Shown piece by piece: positions 25,554 through 35,244 of a stretch of 64,000 nt of DNA. The stretch comes from Clostridium_AT stratigraminis. Its GTDB lineage: Bacteria; Bacillota; Clostridia; Clostridiales; Clostridiaceae. How positions within the stretch are numbered: position 1 is the stretch's first letter; each line of letters starts with the position of its first letter. A model generated the notes under the pieces. It was not told the origin of the DNA, did no database searches, and was given only the letters and a program-made list of their open reading frames with translations. The position numbers and the translations under genes are program-made. The stretch spans positions 682,001 to 746,000 of the forward strand of contig NZ_JBJHZZ010000001.1 of assembly GCF_045310675.1 (NCBI RefSeq), read 5' to 3'.

Positions 25554-26828
25554 ATGAAATTTAAAAGAATTATTGCCATAGCTATTTGTTTTGCCTTTTT
25601 TATATGTTCAGGCTGCAATAAAATAAATAAACCAATACAAAATAACAATCCGGATAGTAATAAAGGTTCTTCAATTAATAATCCGTCGAATACACCACAA
25701 AGTAATGAGGATGAGAGCAATAATACTTTAGATAGTATTGAAGAACAAATAAGTAAAATGAGCTTATTAGAAAAAGTAGGTCAATTAGTTATAGCTGGAA
25801 TTGATGGATATACAAATGATGAACATTCCAGCGAACTTATTGAAAAGTATAAGGTGGGAGGCTTTATACTATTGGGGCAGAATATTAAGGACGCTAATCA
25901 AGCACTAGCTTTGATAAATTCATTAAAATCCTCTAATTCAAAGAATAAAATACCTTTATTCTTAGGAATAGATGAAGAGGGCGGCAGAATAACTAGAATG
26001 CCGGCCGAATTTTCTAAATTACCAACAAATAAAGCTATAGGGCAGAAAAACAATGGTGATCTTTCATATAATATTGGCGGAATATTGGGGGAGGAACTGA
26101 CGGCCTTTGGACTAAATTTGGATTTTGCACCTGTTTTAGATATTAATAGTAATCCCCAAAACCCAATAATAGGAGATAGATCCTTTGGTTCAAAAGCTGA
26201 TCTTGTCAGCACCCTTGGAATATCTACCATGAAGGGTATACAAGCTAAAAATATTGCATCAGCGGTAAAACATTTTCCAGGTCATGGAGATACCTCAGTT
26301 GATTCTCATATAGGGCTTCCAGTTGTAAATAATGATTTAAATAGACTAAAAAGCTTTGAGCTTCTACCTTTTTCTAGTGCTGTAAAAAATGGAGCAGATA
26401 TGGTAATGGTTGCTCATATATTGCTTCCTAAAATAGATAAAGAAAATCCAGCTTCTTTTTCAAAAACTATAATTACAGACGTCTTAAGAGATTATTTAAA
26501 TTATGATGGTGTTGTAATTACGGATGATATGACCATGGGTGCAATTGTGAAAAATTATAATATAGGAGAGGCTGCAGTAAAATCTTTATTAGCTGGTACC
26601 GATATTATTCTAGTTTGTCATGATTTTGATAAAGAAACTGAGGTATTAAATGCTATTACAAAAGCTGTAGAAAACAAGGTTATTTCAGAAAAAAGTATTG
26701 ATGAAAAGCTTACTAGAGTATTAAAATTAAAAAAGAAATATAATATTAATAGCAATGAAGTAAGTTCAGTTGATGTTAATGGGATAAATAAAAATATTAA
26801 TGCATTATTAAAAGCTAATTTTAAATAA
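25554..26828 (+). CDS. GH3 beta-N-acetylhexosaminidase (NagZ-like) lipoprotein
   Basis: 424 residues. Signal IIAIAICFAFFICSGCNK with lipobox CSGC, so anchored outside the membrane; a polar N/S/P linker to about residue 60; then a GH3 (beta/alpha)8 domain. Marks: LFLGIDEEGGRITRMP, KHFPGHGDTSVDSHIGLPVV (His/Asp general acid-base loop of NagZ-type enzymes) and ITDDMTMGAI with the nucleophile aspartate. It should cleave terminal GlcNAc from peptidoglycan fragments. AAGGAAGGTGAT precedes the ATG. Single gene. Confidence 0.92.
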   Translation: MKFKRIIAIAICFAFFICSGCNKINKPIQNNNPDSNKGSSINNPSNTPQSNEDESNNTLDSIEEQISKMSLLEKVGQLVIAGIDGYTNDEHSSELIEKYKVGGFILLGQNIKDANQALALINSLKSSNSKNKIPLFLGIDEEGGRITRMPAEFSKLPTNKAIGQKNNGDLSYNIGGILGEELTAFGLNLDFAPVLDINSNPQNPIIGDRSFGSKADLVSTLGISTMKGIQAKNIASAVKHFPGHGDTSVDSHIGLPVVNNDLNRLKSFELLPFSSAVKNGADMVMVAHILLPKIDKENPASFSKTIITDVLRDYLNYDGVVITDDMTMGAIVKNYNIGEAAVKSLLAGTDIILVCHDFDKETEVLNAITKAVENKVISEKSIDEKLTRVLKLKKKYNINSNEVSSVDVNGINKNINALLKANFK

Positions 26829-26945
26829 AAGACTTATATATAATAAAAGTGTTTAATAATAAACATTCTTTACTTCAAGTTATCAGAGATTATATGCTAT
26901 AATAGTGTAATAAGAATTAAATATTTGAAGGAAGGAAAAACAGTT

Positions 26946-27305
26946 ATGAAATTTTGCTGGAGTACATTAACGGTTAAAAATTTAGTTGAATCTTTAAAGT
27001 TTTACAATGAAATTGTAGGGCTTAAAGTAAATAAAAGATTCAATGCTGGTCCTGGAGTAGAAATTGCATTTTTAGGCGATGGAGAAACTAAGGTTGAATT
27101 AATATGTAATAATCAAGAAGTAAGTTATGGTAATAGTATTTCTCTTGGCTTTGAAGTAAATTCAGTTGATGAAATGATTTCTTTTGTAAAAGAAAAAGGA
27201 ATAAATATTGAAAGTGGGCCATTTCAGCCTAATCCTCATACTAAATTCTTTTTTGTATTAGATCCAAATGGGCTTAAAATTCAGTTTGTACAAAATATTT
27301 TATAA
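26946..27305 (+). CDS. VOC/glyoxalase superfamily protein
   Basis: 119 residues from the ATG at 26946; an upstream TTG (26925) overlaps the AAGGAAGG ribosome site and is rejected. One vicinal-oxygen-chelate module pair: MKFCWSTLTVKNLVESLKFY and NEIVGLKVNKRF, then TKFFFVLDPNGLKIQFVQNI. Metal-ligand positions are only partly clear (E in KVELI, Q in IQFV). Substrate unknown; such proteins act in detoxification or antibiotic resistance. Confidence 0.85.
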   Translation: MKFCWSTLTVKNLVESLKFYNEIVGLKVNKRFNAGPGVEIAFLGDGETKVELICNNQEVSYGNSISLGFEVNSVDEMISFVKEKGINIESGPFQPNPHTKFFFVLDPNGLKIQFVQNIL

Positions 27306-27327
27306 ATTATAATAAACCTTAAAACTG

Positions 27328-27356
27328 AGCAGCTTTTTAAGCTGCTTCATTTTTTA
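27328..27356 (+). terminator. Terminator
   Basis: AGCAGCTT (27328-27335) / AAGCTGCT (27339-27346), then TCATTTTTT. Ends the VOC gene. Confidence 0.85.
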
Positions 27357-27445
27357 GCTTACTTATAGAAAGCTATTGATTTAATAACAACTATTAGGGG
27401 AGTTTTGCATTATTAAGCTTTTCACCAAAACGAAAGAGGGAAAAA

Positions 27446-28624
27446 ATGAATTCTAAAATTAGCAATGAAAAGAGTTTTATTTTATCAAAAACATTAGTAT
27501 TAATTATGGCAGCTGCTGGAGGAATTGTTGTAGCAAATTTATATTATGCCCAGCCGCTGCTTTCTGAGATAGCAAGAACCTTTAAGGTTTCTGAAGGAAG
27601 TATTGGAATTGTTGCTATGCTTACTCAAATGGGTTATGCTACAGGTATGTTTTTTATTTTACCTTTAGGAGATATAAAAGACCGAAGAGGACTAATTGTA
27701 TTAATGCTGTATTTAGCTTCTGGTGCTTTGCTGCTTATGTCATTTTCTTTTAATATTCCTGTTCTTTTATTTGCAGCCTTTGCAGTAGGCTTTACTTCAG
27801 TGGTCCCTCAATTAATTGTTCCTCTAGCTGCACAGCTTGCTAATCCAAGAGACAGGGGTAAAATAATCGGAACAGTAATGAGTGGATTATTGATAGGAAT
27901 ATTACTTTCTCGTACTTTTAGTGGAATTGTGGGACAAGCCTTTGGCTGGAGAGTAGTATACATAATAGGAACTATATTAATGATACTTTTAGCAACAATG
28001 CTTAAGGTGTCATTACCAATTGCAAAACCTACCTCAAATATTAAATATACTAGTTTACTTAGGTCTCTATGGGGTATCTTAAAGGAAGAGAGTGTGCTAA
28101 GAGAAGCGTCTATAAATGGAGCTATGATGTTTGCAACCTTTAGTGCCTTCTGGACTTCCCTTATTTTTCTATTAGAAAGCCCTGTTTATAAACTAGGCCC
28201 TCAAGCAGCAGGGCTATTTGGATTAGTAGGGGTAGGCGGTGCCTTAACTGCTCCATTAGTTGGAAGATTAGCTGATAAGAAAAGTCCAAGATTTACAGTG
28301 GGAATAGCAATTGTAATATCAACTTTAGCCTATGTATGTTTTTGGGTTCTAGGCTTTAAAATATGGGGACTAGTCATTGGAGTAATCTTCTTAGACCTTG
28401 GAACTCAATCAGGACTAGTTTCAAATCAATCTAGAACTCAAGCCTTAAATGCAGAGAAAAGAAATAGAATAAACACAATTTTCATGGTTTCATATTTTTT
28501 GGGAGGTTCCCTAGGTTCTATATTAGGAGCATACAACTGGGCTCATTACGGATGGACTGGAGTTTGTATTACTGGATTTGTATTTCAATTGATTGCAATA
28601 ATAGCACATGTAACTAGAAGATAA
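27446..28624 (+). CDS. MFS transporter (DHA-type efflux)
   Basis: 392 residues, twelve predicted helices. N-terminal helix MAAAGGIVVANLYYAQPLLS and a loop motif GDIKDRRGLIVLMLY after helix 2 (motif A GD..DRRG). Similar to YdeR/YnfM-type drug-efflux proteins, for which ANLYYAQPLL is a frequent signature. Substrate unknown. AAAGAGGGAAAAA precedes the ATG. Single gene. Confidence 0.9.
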   Translation: MNSKISNEKSFILSKTLVLIMAAAGGIVVANLYYAQPLLSEIARTFKVSEGSIGIVAMLTQMGYATGMFFILPLGDIKDRRGLIVLMLYLASGALLLMSFSFNIPVLLFAAFAVGFTSVVPQLIVPLAAQLANPRDRGKIIGTVMSGLLIGILLSRTFSGIVGQAFGWRVVYIIGTILMILLATMLKVSLPIAKPTSNIKYTSLLRSLWGILKEESVLREASINGAMMFATFSAFWTSLIFLLESPVYKLGPQAAGLFGLVGVGGALTAPLVGRLADKKSPRFTVGIAIVISTLAYVCFWVLGFKIWGLVIGVIFLDLGTQSGLVSNQSRTQALNAEKRNRINTIFMVSYFLGGSLGSILGAYNWAHYGWTGVCITGFVFQLIAIIAHVTRR

Positions 28625-29026
28625 TAGCATTATTTTAATAATATGGGAAGCAAAGATAATGATTTTTATGCTGTAAGGGCCAGTGATAAACAAGGTTTTG
28701 AACTAATTAAGTATGAATTAGATAGTAAAGATATAATTAATTAACTAATTTATATATTTCTCAAAAATAGTACTTGGAATGATAAATATTTGAAAGAAAC
28801 CATTGCCTAATTTATAAATAACATAAGTTAATTATAAATTAGGCCTTTTTATTTCTTAAAATACTAAAAATTATTGTCAATTTGGCAGCCCTCATTCATA
28901 TTAAAGCTAATAGAAAGATTTTCAATAATTAATTATCGAAAAACAATAAATAATTATTGAAAAACCTAATGTATTGTAGTATGATAAAGATACAAAATGC
29001 TGGAAGAGTAAAAAGGAGTATGGAAA
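28625..29026. other. Intergenic region with a terminator
   Basis: About 400 bp. Contains a strong hairpin GCCTAATTTATAA (28805-28817) / TTATAAATTAGGC (28832-28844) followed by CTTTTTATTT, and, near 28920-28965, AT-rich palindromic repeats (AATTATCGAAAAACAATAAA and AATTATTGAAAAACC) that could be the operator of the DUF2975/XRE module downstream. A 33-codon ORF at 28643 has no ribosome site. Confidence 0.5.
28805..28852 (+). terminator. Terminator
   Basis: Perfect 13-bp stem GCCTAATTTATAA / TTATAAATTAGGC with a 14-nt loop, then CTTTTTATTT. Probably the far end of the MFS transcript or of a short RNA. Confidence 0.8.
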
Positions 29027-29509
29027 GTGAAAGAAAATAAATATGAATCTATGGGAAAATCCTTAATAGTAACCTTAAATTTACTTATTACATTTGGAGT
29101 TTTAGCCTTATTAGAAGTAATAATTAGCACCTCCACAAAAACCTTAAATACTAAGGTAATAGTCAATTGCTTCTTGTTTTTTATTGGCACAGCCTCTTTG
29201 CTATTTATTCTATTAAGCCTAAGAATGATCTTAAAAGCTGTAATAAAGGAAGGCCCATTTAATATGTGCAATGTAAGAAACTTAAAAAATATAGCTGTGA
29301 GCTGTTTTATTATAACAGTATGTTATTTAGTGAACTTTTTCTATAATAATCAGATTAGCAGCTTTGCTTTAATAAATATAGATGCAAAAGGGATACATAC
29401 TGATACAGAATTTTTGATTTTTTTCTTTGCTGGTTTTTTTATTCTCATCCTTTCGCAAATCTATAAACAGGCAGTAGAGGTTAAAGAGGAAAATGATTTT
29501 ACAATATAA
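29027..29509 (+). CDS. DUF2975 membrane protein
   Basis: 160 residues from a GTG with AAAAGGAG 8 bp upstream. Four helices: LIVTLNLLITFGVLALLEVI, VNCFLFFIGTASLLFILLSL, NIAVSCFIITVCYLVNFFY and TEFLIFFFAGFFILILSQIY. The KEGPFNMCNVRNLKNIA loop between helices 2 and 3 and the C-terminal QIYKQAVEVKEENDFTI are the DUF2975 pattern. These proteins are regularly encoded next to a small YozG-like XRE regulator, as here (29640). Role unknown, possibly a membrane-linked regulator. Confidence 0.85.
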   Translation: MKENKYESMGKSLIVTLNLLITFGVLALLEVIISTSTKTLNTKVIVNCFLFFIGTASLLFILLSLRMILKAVIKEGPFNMCNVRNLKNIAVSCFIITVCYLVNFFYNNQISSFALINIDAKGIHTDTEFLIFFFAGFFILILSQIYKQAVEVKEENDFTI

Positions 29510-29548
29510 AGATAGGATAATAAATAATGCTGAAAGAATGTAGTATCC

Positions 29549-29634
29549 TAGGCAATTAAATTGTTTAGTACATGAAATGAATATAGGGGCACAACAATTA
29601 ATATTTGTTGTGTGCGGAAAAGGAATGCAGGAGG
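29549..29634 (+). repeat. Hairpin-plus-ribosome-site repeats, copies 3 (degenerate) and 4
   Basis: Tandem units. The first (29549-29588) is decayed: CTAGGCAATTAAATTGTTTAG, then TACATGAAATGAATATAGGGG. The second (29589-29634) is good: GCACAACAATTA / TTTGTTGTGTGC with a short loop, then GGAAAAGGAATGCAGGAGG, giving the XRE gene its ribosome site. Confidence 0.75.
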
Positions 29635-29639
29635 GAAAC

Positions 29640-29843
29640 ATGGCAATAGTTGTAAACCTAGATGTAATGATGGCAAAGAGAAAAATTTCCTTAAATGAAC
29701 TAGCAGACAAGGTAGGAATCACTAATGCTAACCTTTCAATTTTAAAAACTGGAAAAGCAAAAGCTATAAGGTTTTCAACATTAGAAGCAATATGCAGAGA
29801 GCTTAATTGTCAGCCTGGAGATATATTAGAATTTAAGGAATAA
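29640..29843 (+). CDS. XRE-family regulator (YozG-like)
   Basis: 67 residues from the ATG at 29640, with GCAGGAGGG 5 bp upstream; a longer frame from 29577 runs through the repeat and is rejected. MAIVVNLDVMMAKRKISLNE, then LADKVGITNANLSILKTGKA and the ending LEAICRELNCQPGDILEFKE is the typical YozG-type helix-turn-helix. Paired with the DUF2975 gene upstream and followed by a DUF4173 gene. Confidence 0.92.
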   Translation: MAIVVNLDVMMAKRKISLNELADKVGITNANLSILKTGKAKAIRFSTLEAICRELNCQPGDILEFKE

Positions 29844-29844
29844 G

Positions 29845-29929
29845 AACTTAATAATTGTTGTGTAAAAAAAGGAATACAAGGAGCACAACAATTAATAATT
29901 GTTGTGTGCAAAAAAGGAATACAAGGAGG
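29845..29929 (+). repeat. Hairpin-plus-ribosome-site repeats, copies 5 (truncated) and 6
   Basis: Tandem units directly after the XRE stop codon. The first (29845-29882) lacks its left arm: TTAATAATTGTTGTG, TAAAAAAAGGAATACAAGG, AG. The second (29883-29929) is a perfect palindrome CACAACAATTA/ATAATTGTTGTG, then TGCAAAAAAGGAATACAAGG and AGG. It serves the DUF4173 gene. Confidence 0.78.
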
Positions 29930-29936
29930 TATAGTA

Positions 29937-31424
29937 ATGACAGAAGAAGAAAAAAGTATGGAAGTTTATGCAAAAGAAGGATTGTATTATATTATATTTT
30001 CTCTAATACTAGGAATAGTATTTGATAGACTTTTTTACAGCAGCGGCATTGGCATATCACATTTTATTTTTCTTGCCTTATGTATTAGTTTTTTTATTTG
30101 GTCAGTAAGAAAGAATATAAAAATCGAGAAAAACCTAGGTTGGTTTCTGCTTATTCCAATTTCTTTACTTTCCTTTAGTTATACCTTTTATACAAATGTG
30201 GCTTTTATGCTGTTAAATTTAGTAATAATTCCATTTCTTATGGTGGCAAGTTCTATATTAATACAAAACCCGAAATTAAAGTGGGATAAATTTAGCTTTG
30301 TTTTTTATATGATTAAAAAGGGATTTATAAATGTATTAGGAAGTTTAGGCAGCCCCTTCGTTATTATAAGAAAACTTATAATTAGAAAAGAAAAATCACA
30401 GGATAAAGCTATCAGAAGTCAAATATTAATAGGACTTGTAATATCTGTGCCGCTTCTTATAATAATTTTAGGACTATTAAATAATGCTGATATGGTCTTT
30501 AGCTATTATTTAAATAATATAACAACTATATTTGATAATATTAATTTAAATAATGTACTACCTCATTTGATTTTAATTATTATAATAGCCTTTTATCTAT
30601 TTGGCTATATGTGGGGCTTTAAAAAAGAAGATAAGGATTATGAGAAGATTATAAACTTAGAGAAAATTGGTGTAGAGGCTTTAATAATAATTACTGTATT
30701 AGTAGTACTTAACATGTTATATTTGTTATTTACAATAATTCAATTCTCCTATTTATATGGGGGAGGAAATATGGCTCTTCCAGCAGGCTTTACCTATGCT
30801 GAATATGCAAGAAGAGGCTTTTTTGAATTAGCTGCCGTAACCTTTATTAACTTTATAATAGTGCTTTGCTGCTTAAAATACATGAAAAGAGAAAATAGGA
30901 AGCTTGTAACAGGAGGTAACAGCTTATTTTCCTTGCTAATATTATTTACTTTAAATATGCTTTACTCAGCAAATTTTAAATTAAGCCTATATGAAAGCAG
31001 CTATGGCTATACCTATTTAAGAGTATTCGTTCATCTATTCATGCTGCTGCTTTTTATACTTTCAATCATTTTATTAATTGGTATTTGGTATAGAAAGCTT
31101 TCTATTGTAAAGTCCATTATAATAACAACAATCACTATGTATACAGTAATAAATTATATAAATATAGATGCCTTTATAGCTAAAAAAAATATAGAAAGAT
31201 ACAATAATACAGGAAAAGTTGATATTTCCTATTTAACTTCACTTTCCTATGAAGCCGTACCTTATCTTATACAATTAAGAAATGCAGAGGATCCAAATAT
31301 TAGAACTGCTATAGACAAGAAATTAGACAATATGAAAGCTGAAATCTTGAGGCAAAAGCATCTAAATGAATTTAACATTAGCAGAAGTAGAGCTGAAAAG
31401 CTTCTAAATGCCATCCAAAAATAA
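29937..31424 (+). CDS. DUF4173 (DUF4153-like) polytopic membrane protein
   Basis: 495 residues from the ATG at 29937 (AGGAGG, 7-bp spacing). About twelve hydrophobic helices. The DUF4173 signature is GFTYAEYARRGFFELAAVTF. The C-terminal ~80 residues are soluble (DISYLTSLSYEAVPYLIQLR, helical and charged to the end). Function unknown. Third gene of a DUF2975 / XRE / DUF4173 set, which is a common grouping in Firmicutes, suggesting a regulator that controls two membrane proteins. Confidence 0.87.
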   Translation: MTEEEKSMEVYAKEGLYYIIFSLILGIVFDRLFYSSGIGISHFIFLALCISFFIWSVRKNIKIEKNLGWFLLIPISLLSFSYTFYTNVAFMLLNLVIIPFLMVASSILIQNPKLKWDKFSFVFYMIKKGFINVLGSLGSPFVIIRKLIIRKEKSQDKAIRSQILIGLVISVPLLIIILGLLNNADMVFSYYLNNITTIFDNINLNNVLPHLILIIIIAFYLFGYMWGFKKEDKDYEKIINLEKIGVEALIIITVLVVLNMLYLLFTIIQFSYLYGGGNMALPAGFTYAEYARRGFFELAAVTFINFIIVLCCLKYMKRENRKLVTGGNSLFSLLILFTLNMLYSANFKLSLYESSYGYTYLRVFVHLFMLLLFILSIILLIGIWYRKLSIVKSIIITTITMYTVINYINIDAFIAKKNIERYNNTGKVDISYLTSLSYEAVPYLIQLRNAEDPNIRTAIDKKLDNMKAEILRQKHLNEFNISRSRAEKLLNAIQK

Positions 31425-31454
31425 AAGGTACCACCAAGAGGTGGTACCTTATTT
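31417..31454. terminator. Bidirectional terminator
   Basis: GGTACCACC (31427-31435), AAGA loop, GGTGGTACC (31440-31448). T-rich on both strands (TTATTT on plus, TTTTATTTTT on minus). Ends both the DUF4173 gene and the ABC operon. Confidence 0.9.
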
Positions 31455-32547
31455 AACGATTTCCTGCCCTAAGATAGGCTCTATCCATTTCCTTATCCTT
31501 CTGGCGTTTCCAGGCGTGAAGTACCAAGGCTAAGGTAACAACTCCATAAGAAACGAACATTCTAAAATATTCACCTATCATAGCTTGACCAGTCAGGTTT
31601 TTACCTGCCATAGGCATAACTACGAACATTAAATGGAATAAAGCTGTACCAATAATTGCATTTGGAATAGTAGCTTTACTTACTGTTGCACCACCTACAA
31701 GTAAGGCTGCTGCTGCAAACAAGGCTGCTTGATCTGCACCGTTATAGGTATTTAGGGTACCTATATTTTGAAGATAAATAATTTGACCAAAACCTGCAAT
31801 TACTGTAGAAATAATTATTGAATGTATACGGGTTTTATCTACTTTTATACCTGCAGTTTCTGATACTGACATGTCCTGTCCTACAGCTCTCATTTCCTGA
31901 CCAAGCTTTGTTTTTCTAAACCATATTGTAAATAGACATATTAAAACAACAATCAAGTAGGTTCCAATTGGAACACTAACTCCTCCAATTTTTATTAACA
32001 AAAGTTTATCAAAGCCGCCTGCAACATCTAAATTAATTGCATTTCTAATGCCGTAGCCTCTAGATAAAAGCAAGGTTTTACTGTTTATAGGTATTAATGG
32101 GCCGCATAAAAAGAGCAGGACAAATTGATATATACCAGCAATAAAAAAGCCAAGCATCATAGAAGTTATCATTTCACGGCCTTTTGCACGATTTAAAACT
32201 GCACCTCCAAAGTAGCCAAGAACTATAGAAATTGGGATACTTATTACCATAGCTAGAATTAATCCTGGAGCTCCTTTAACAGCCCAATCAGTTACAAAAA
32301 CAAGACCAATCTGACCTGCCATAGCACCTAGAATCATTCCAAAGTTGATTCCCATACCAGCCATTACAGGAAGCAGTAGGGATAGTACTAGAAAAGAATC
32401 TCTAGAAAGACGTGATACTATCTCTCTAACTAGATATATTCCACTAAATTGTGAAATTGGTATAGCGACTCCACTTATTAGTAAGAATAAAAGTGGAACA
32501 GCGCTGCTTGTCAAAAACTTTTTCATAGATTGCTTATCAAATTTCAT
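31453..32547 (-). CDS. ABC transporter permease (sugar/nucleoside type)
   Basis: 364 residues; the ATG at 32547 has GAGGTAGAAAC upstream, and an in-frame start at 32583 overlaps the previous gene. About ten helices; BPD_transp_2 pattern with MAGMGINFGMILGAMAGQIG, NRAKGREMITSMMLGFFIAG, and near the end ADQAALFAAAALLVGGATVS. Partner of the adjacent permease, forming the heterodimeric channel of the importer. Last gene of the four-gene operon. Confidence 0.9.
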   Translation of the reverse strand: MKFDKQSMKKFLTSSAVPLLFLLISGVAIPISQFSGIYLVREIVSRLSRDSFLVLSLLLPVMAGMGINFGMILGAMAGQIGLVFVTDWAVKGAPGLILAMVISIPISIVLGYFGGAVLNRAKGREMITSMMLGFFIAGIYQFVLLFLCGPLIPINSKTLLLSRGYGIRNAINLDVAGGFDKLLLIKIGGVSVPIGTYLIVVLICLFTIWFRKTKLGQEMRAVGQDMSVSETAGIKVDKTRIHSIIISTVIAGFGQIIYLQNIGTLNTYNGADQAALFAAAALLVGGATVSKATIPNAIIGTALFHLMFVVMPMAGKNLTGQAMIGEYFRMFVSYGVVTLALVLHAWKRQKDKEMDRAYLRAGNR

Positions 32548-32551
32548 GTTT

Positions 32552-33586
32552 CTACCTCGCTTTCCTAGTAAGAGCATACACAATCAAAGCATATGTTACT
32601 ATAACCCTTAAAGTTTCTGAAATGTCAATACTGATTGCGCTGTTAATAACTGAAGGAGTCATAGTAAGTATTCCTTGAAACAATATAGTTCCTATAACAA
32701 CATTAGCAATTGATGCTTTATTAGCAGAAGCACCACCAAGCAGAACGGCTGCTACAGAGGGGAATGCAAAAGACAAAGGTGCATTGTACATTTGTATAAA
32801 GCCAAAACTCTGCTGATAGATAATCATACCTATAGCTCCAAGTACAGTTGAAAGAATAACAGATATTGCTCTCATATTATTTACATTTATTCCTGAGGCT
32901 CTTGCAAATTCAGGATTAGAACCAACAGCAGTTATAGCAGTTCCTACTTTAGTTCTAAAGAATCCCCAAACAATTAAACTCATAAAAATAAAGAATAAAA
33001 TCATACCAGTTGGAATTATAAAATTATCATTTACCTTTATTGCTAAGAAGTTGCTTATTTGATGGAACCAATAATCTTGAATACTTATAGTGACACGAAG
33101 ACCTTCTCCTTTAAAACCCTGTACACTTGCAGGATTTCTAAAAGGAAGTACAGTCCACATAATATTCATGAAGAATACAAAGGAGTAACCTACGTATGTG
33201 GCAATAATCATTTCGTCACCCTTAACTCTATTTAATAGCATAGCATAACCATAGCCAAGTATTACTGCAATAACCATTGCAATGCCAAAGGCAGCTAATA
33301 TCCCAATGAAGCCTGTAAGATGAAATTCTAGGCTCATAACTGCACCACAAAGTCCAGCAACTAAACCTACAGGTATTCCGAAGTTAAGACCACAGCCAGA
33401 CTGTATCATAGGTACCATAGCTAAAACCATAACAGCATTCATACCAAAACGGACAATAACATCGTTAAGAGACATATCTGTCCTTACACCGAAGAAAGGT
33501 CCTGCAATAAATAGTGATACTAAAAATAAAAATATTATAATACGAGGCCATCCAAAATTTTTTATAAAGCCTTTAACGCTGCTCAT
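32552..33586 (-). CDS. ABC transporter permease (sugar/nucleoside type)
   Basis: 344 residues, about ten helices. BPD_transp_2 family: MIQSGCGLNFGIPVGLVAGL, NRVKGDEMIIATYVGYSF, NPEFARASGINVNNMRAISV and the late motif APLSFAFPSVAAVLLGGASA. Start overlaps the ATPase stop by 4 bp. Paralogous in layout to the next permease. Same importer. Confidence 0.9.
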   Translation of the reverse strand: MSSVKGFIKNFGWPRIIIFLFLVSLFIAGPFFGVRTDMSLNDVIVRFGMNAVMVLAMVPMIQSGCGLNFGIPVGLVAGLCGAVMSLEFHLTGFIGILAAFGIAMVIAVILGYGYAMLLNRVKGDEMIIATYVGYSFVFFMNIMWTVLPFRNPASVQGFKGEGLRVTISIQDYWFHQISNFLAIKVNDNFIIPTGMILFFIFMSLIVWGFFRTKVGTAITAVGSNPEFARASGINVNNMRAISVILSTVLGAIGMIIYQQSFGFIQMYNAPLSFAFPSVAAVLLGGASANKASIANVVIGTILFQGILTMTPSVINSAISIDISETLRVIVTYALIVYALTRKAR

Positions 33587-35205
33587 TGCTTTTCCTCCTC
33601 TTTGCTTACATGAGTTAGACCTGACATTAAAAGTCCAAAATCTGCTGCTTCAGCAGTAGGGGAAAGAATGCCAGATACTTTACCTTCGCTTACAATTGCT
33701 ATTCTATTACAAATAGACCTTAGTTCTTCTAGCTCAGAGGATACCATTACAATAGTAGTATTATTTTCTGCATTATATTTTCTTAATGAATCAAGTACAA
33801 GTTCTTTTGCACCAACATCTATGCCTCTGGTAGGCTCAGATACAAACAACAAAGTAGGCTCTAATGCAAATGCTTTTGCAAGGCAAACCTTTTGCTGATT
33901 ACCTCCTGATAGCTGTCTGGTTTTCTGTTTAACGCTTGTACACTTTATCTCCAAAGCCGAAATATATTTTTGAGCACATTCTCTCATAGCTTTATCGTCA
34001 CGCCATTTTATAAAGCCGCCTAAGAATTTTTTTAGAAACTTATCTTGAACCTGCATAGCATTAAAAGCTATATTCCAATCAATAGGCTCATCTAATAAAA
34101 GACCAACACCTCTACGGTCTTCTGAAACAAAGGCTAAGCCGCTTTTAAGGGCATAATAGGTGGAGTTAAGAGGCAGCTTTTCACCATTAAATATAACCTC
34201 ACCATCTGAAGGAATAAGGCCTAATATGCCATTTGGCACGCCAAGCTTTCCTTGTCCCGCAAGGCCGCCTATACCAAAAATTTCACCTCTTTTAACACTG
34301 AAGGAAACATCTTTTACAGTCTCTCCTGGCATATCTACCCAAAGATGTTTTACTTCTAAGATGATATCTTTATTATCATCAGTTACATCAACAAATTTTG
34401 CATCTTCAGCTTTCTTATCATCAACATCTCTTCCTACCATCCACTCCGCAATTTGTCTTACGTTTACACCAGAGGATGGCTTTTCGACTACAACAACTCC
34501 ATCACGCAAAACTACGACGGTATCACAGGCTGAGGTTATTTCATGAAGCCTGTGGGAAATGAAAATAATAGAAACACCTAGGTCAGCAAGCTTTCTAATG
34601 GATTTTAAAAGTATTTCAGCTTCTGATTCAGCTAATACAGCAGTTGGTTCATCCAAAATAAGAAGTTTAACCTTTTGCCTGTCTATTTCCCTTGCTATTT
34701 CAATAAATTGCTTATGTCCAACAGGCATTTCAGAAACAAGAGTATCAGGATCAAGCTGAACCCCCAGGGTTTCTATAGCCTTTTCAGCACTCTTTCTCAT
34801 GGCTCGCCTATCAAGAGTTTCTAACCTCTTGCCTAGTATTTTTGAGATTATATTTGATTTAGTTTTTTCCATATTTAATAATATATTTTCAGTTGTGGTA
34901 AAGCCAGGTATTAAGGAAAATTCCTGGTGTACCATTCCAATTCCAGCTTTTAATGCATCAATAGGACTTTTAAAGCTTAGTTTTTCTCCATCTAAATAGA
35001 TGTTACCTTCATAGCCTCCAGTTTCTGCAATTACGGACATTCCAAAAAGAATTTTCATAAGTGTTGATTTACCAGCACCATTTTCTCCTACCAGACCAAG
35101 GATTTTACCTTTTTCTAAGGTAAAATTTATATCTTTTAAAACCTTATTACCTTCAAATTGTTTACTTACACCTTCAACTTTTAATAATATATTTTTATTT
35201 GACAA
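33583..35205 (-). CDS. ABC transporter ATPase, double-domain sugar/nucleoside type
   Basis: 540 residues, two fused ABC domains as in RbsA/MglA/YufO. First domain: Walker A GENGAGKST, Walker B LLILDEPTAVL. Its signature is replaced by SEMPVGHKQFIEIAREI, which is normal for such proteins. Second domain: degenerate Walker A (GGLAGQGKLGV), signature LSGGNQQKVCLAKA, and Walker B-like LLFVSEPTRGIDVGA. It powers import with the two permeases downstream. AATTCACC spacing gives AAGAGGTGAATT as ribosome site. Confidence 0.93.
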   Translation of the reverse strand: MSNKNILLKVEGVSKQFEGNKVLKDINFTLEKGKILGLVGENGAGKSTLMKILFGMSVIAETGGYEGNIYLDGEKLSFKSPIDALKAGIGMVHQEFSLIPGFTTTENILLNMEKTKSNIISKILGKRLETLDRRAMRKSAEKAIETLGVQLDPDTLVSEMPVGHKQFIEIAREIDRQKVKLLILDEPTAVLAESEAEILLKSIRKLADLGVSIIFISHRLHEITSACDTVVVLRDGVVVVEKPSSGVNVRQIAEWMVGRDVDDKKAEDAKFVDVTDDNKDIILEVKHLWVDMPGETVKDVSFSVKRGEIFGIGGLAGQGKLGVPNGILGLIPSDGEVIFNGEKLPLNSTYYALKSGLAFVSEDRRGVGLLLDEPIDWNIAFNAMQVQDKFLKKFLGGFIKWRDDKAMRECAQKYISALEIKCTSVKQKTRQLSGGNQQKVCLAKAFALEPTLLFVSEPTRGIDVGAKELVLDSLRKYNAENNTTIVMVSSELEELRSICNRIAIVSEGKVSGILSPTAEAADFGLLMSGLTHVSKEEEKQ

Positions 35206-35244
35206 TTAATTCACCTCTTAATCTAAGCAAAATTGAAATGAAGT

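Noticed and set aside
28643..28744. 33-codon ORF after the MFS gene
   Set aside because: No ribosome binding site and no recognisable motif; likely chance or a gene remnant.
29549..29929. CRISPR-like array
   Set aside because: Units are palindromes attached to ribosome sites in front of genes, with no unique spacers of fixed length and no cas genes.
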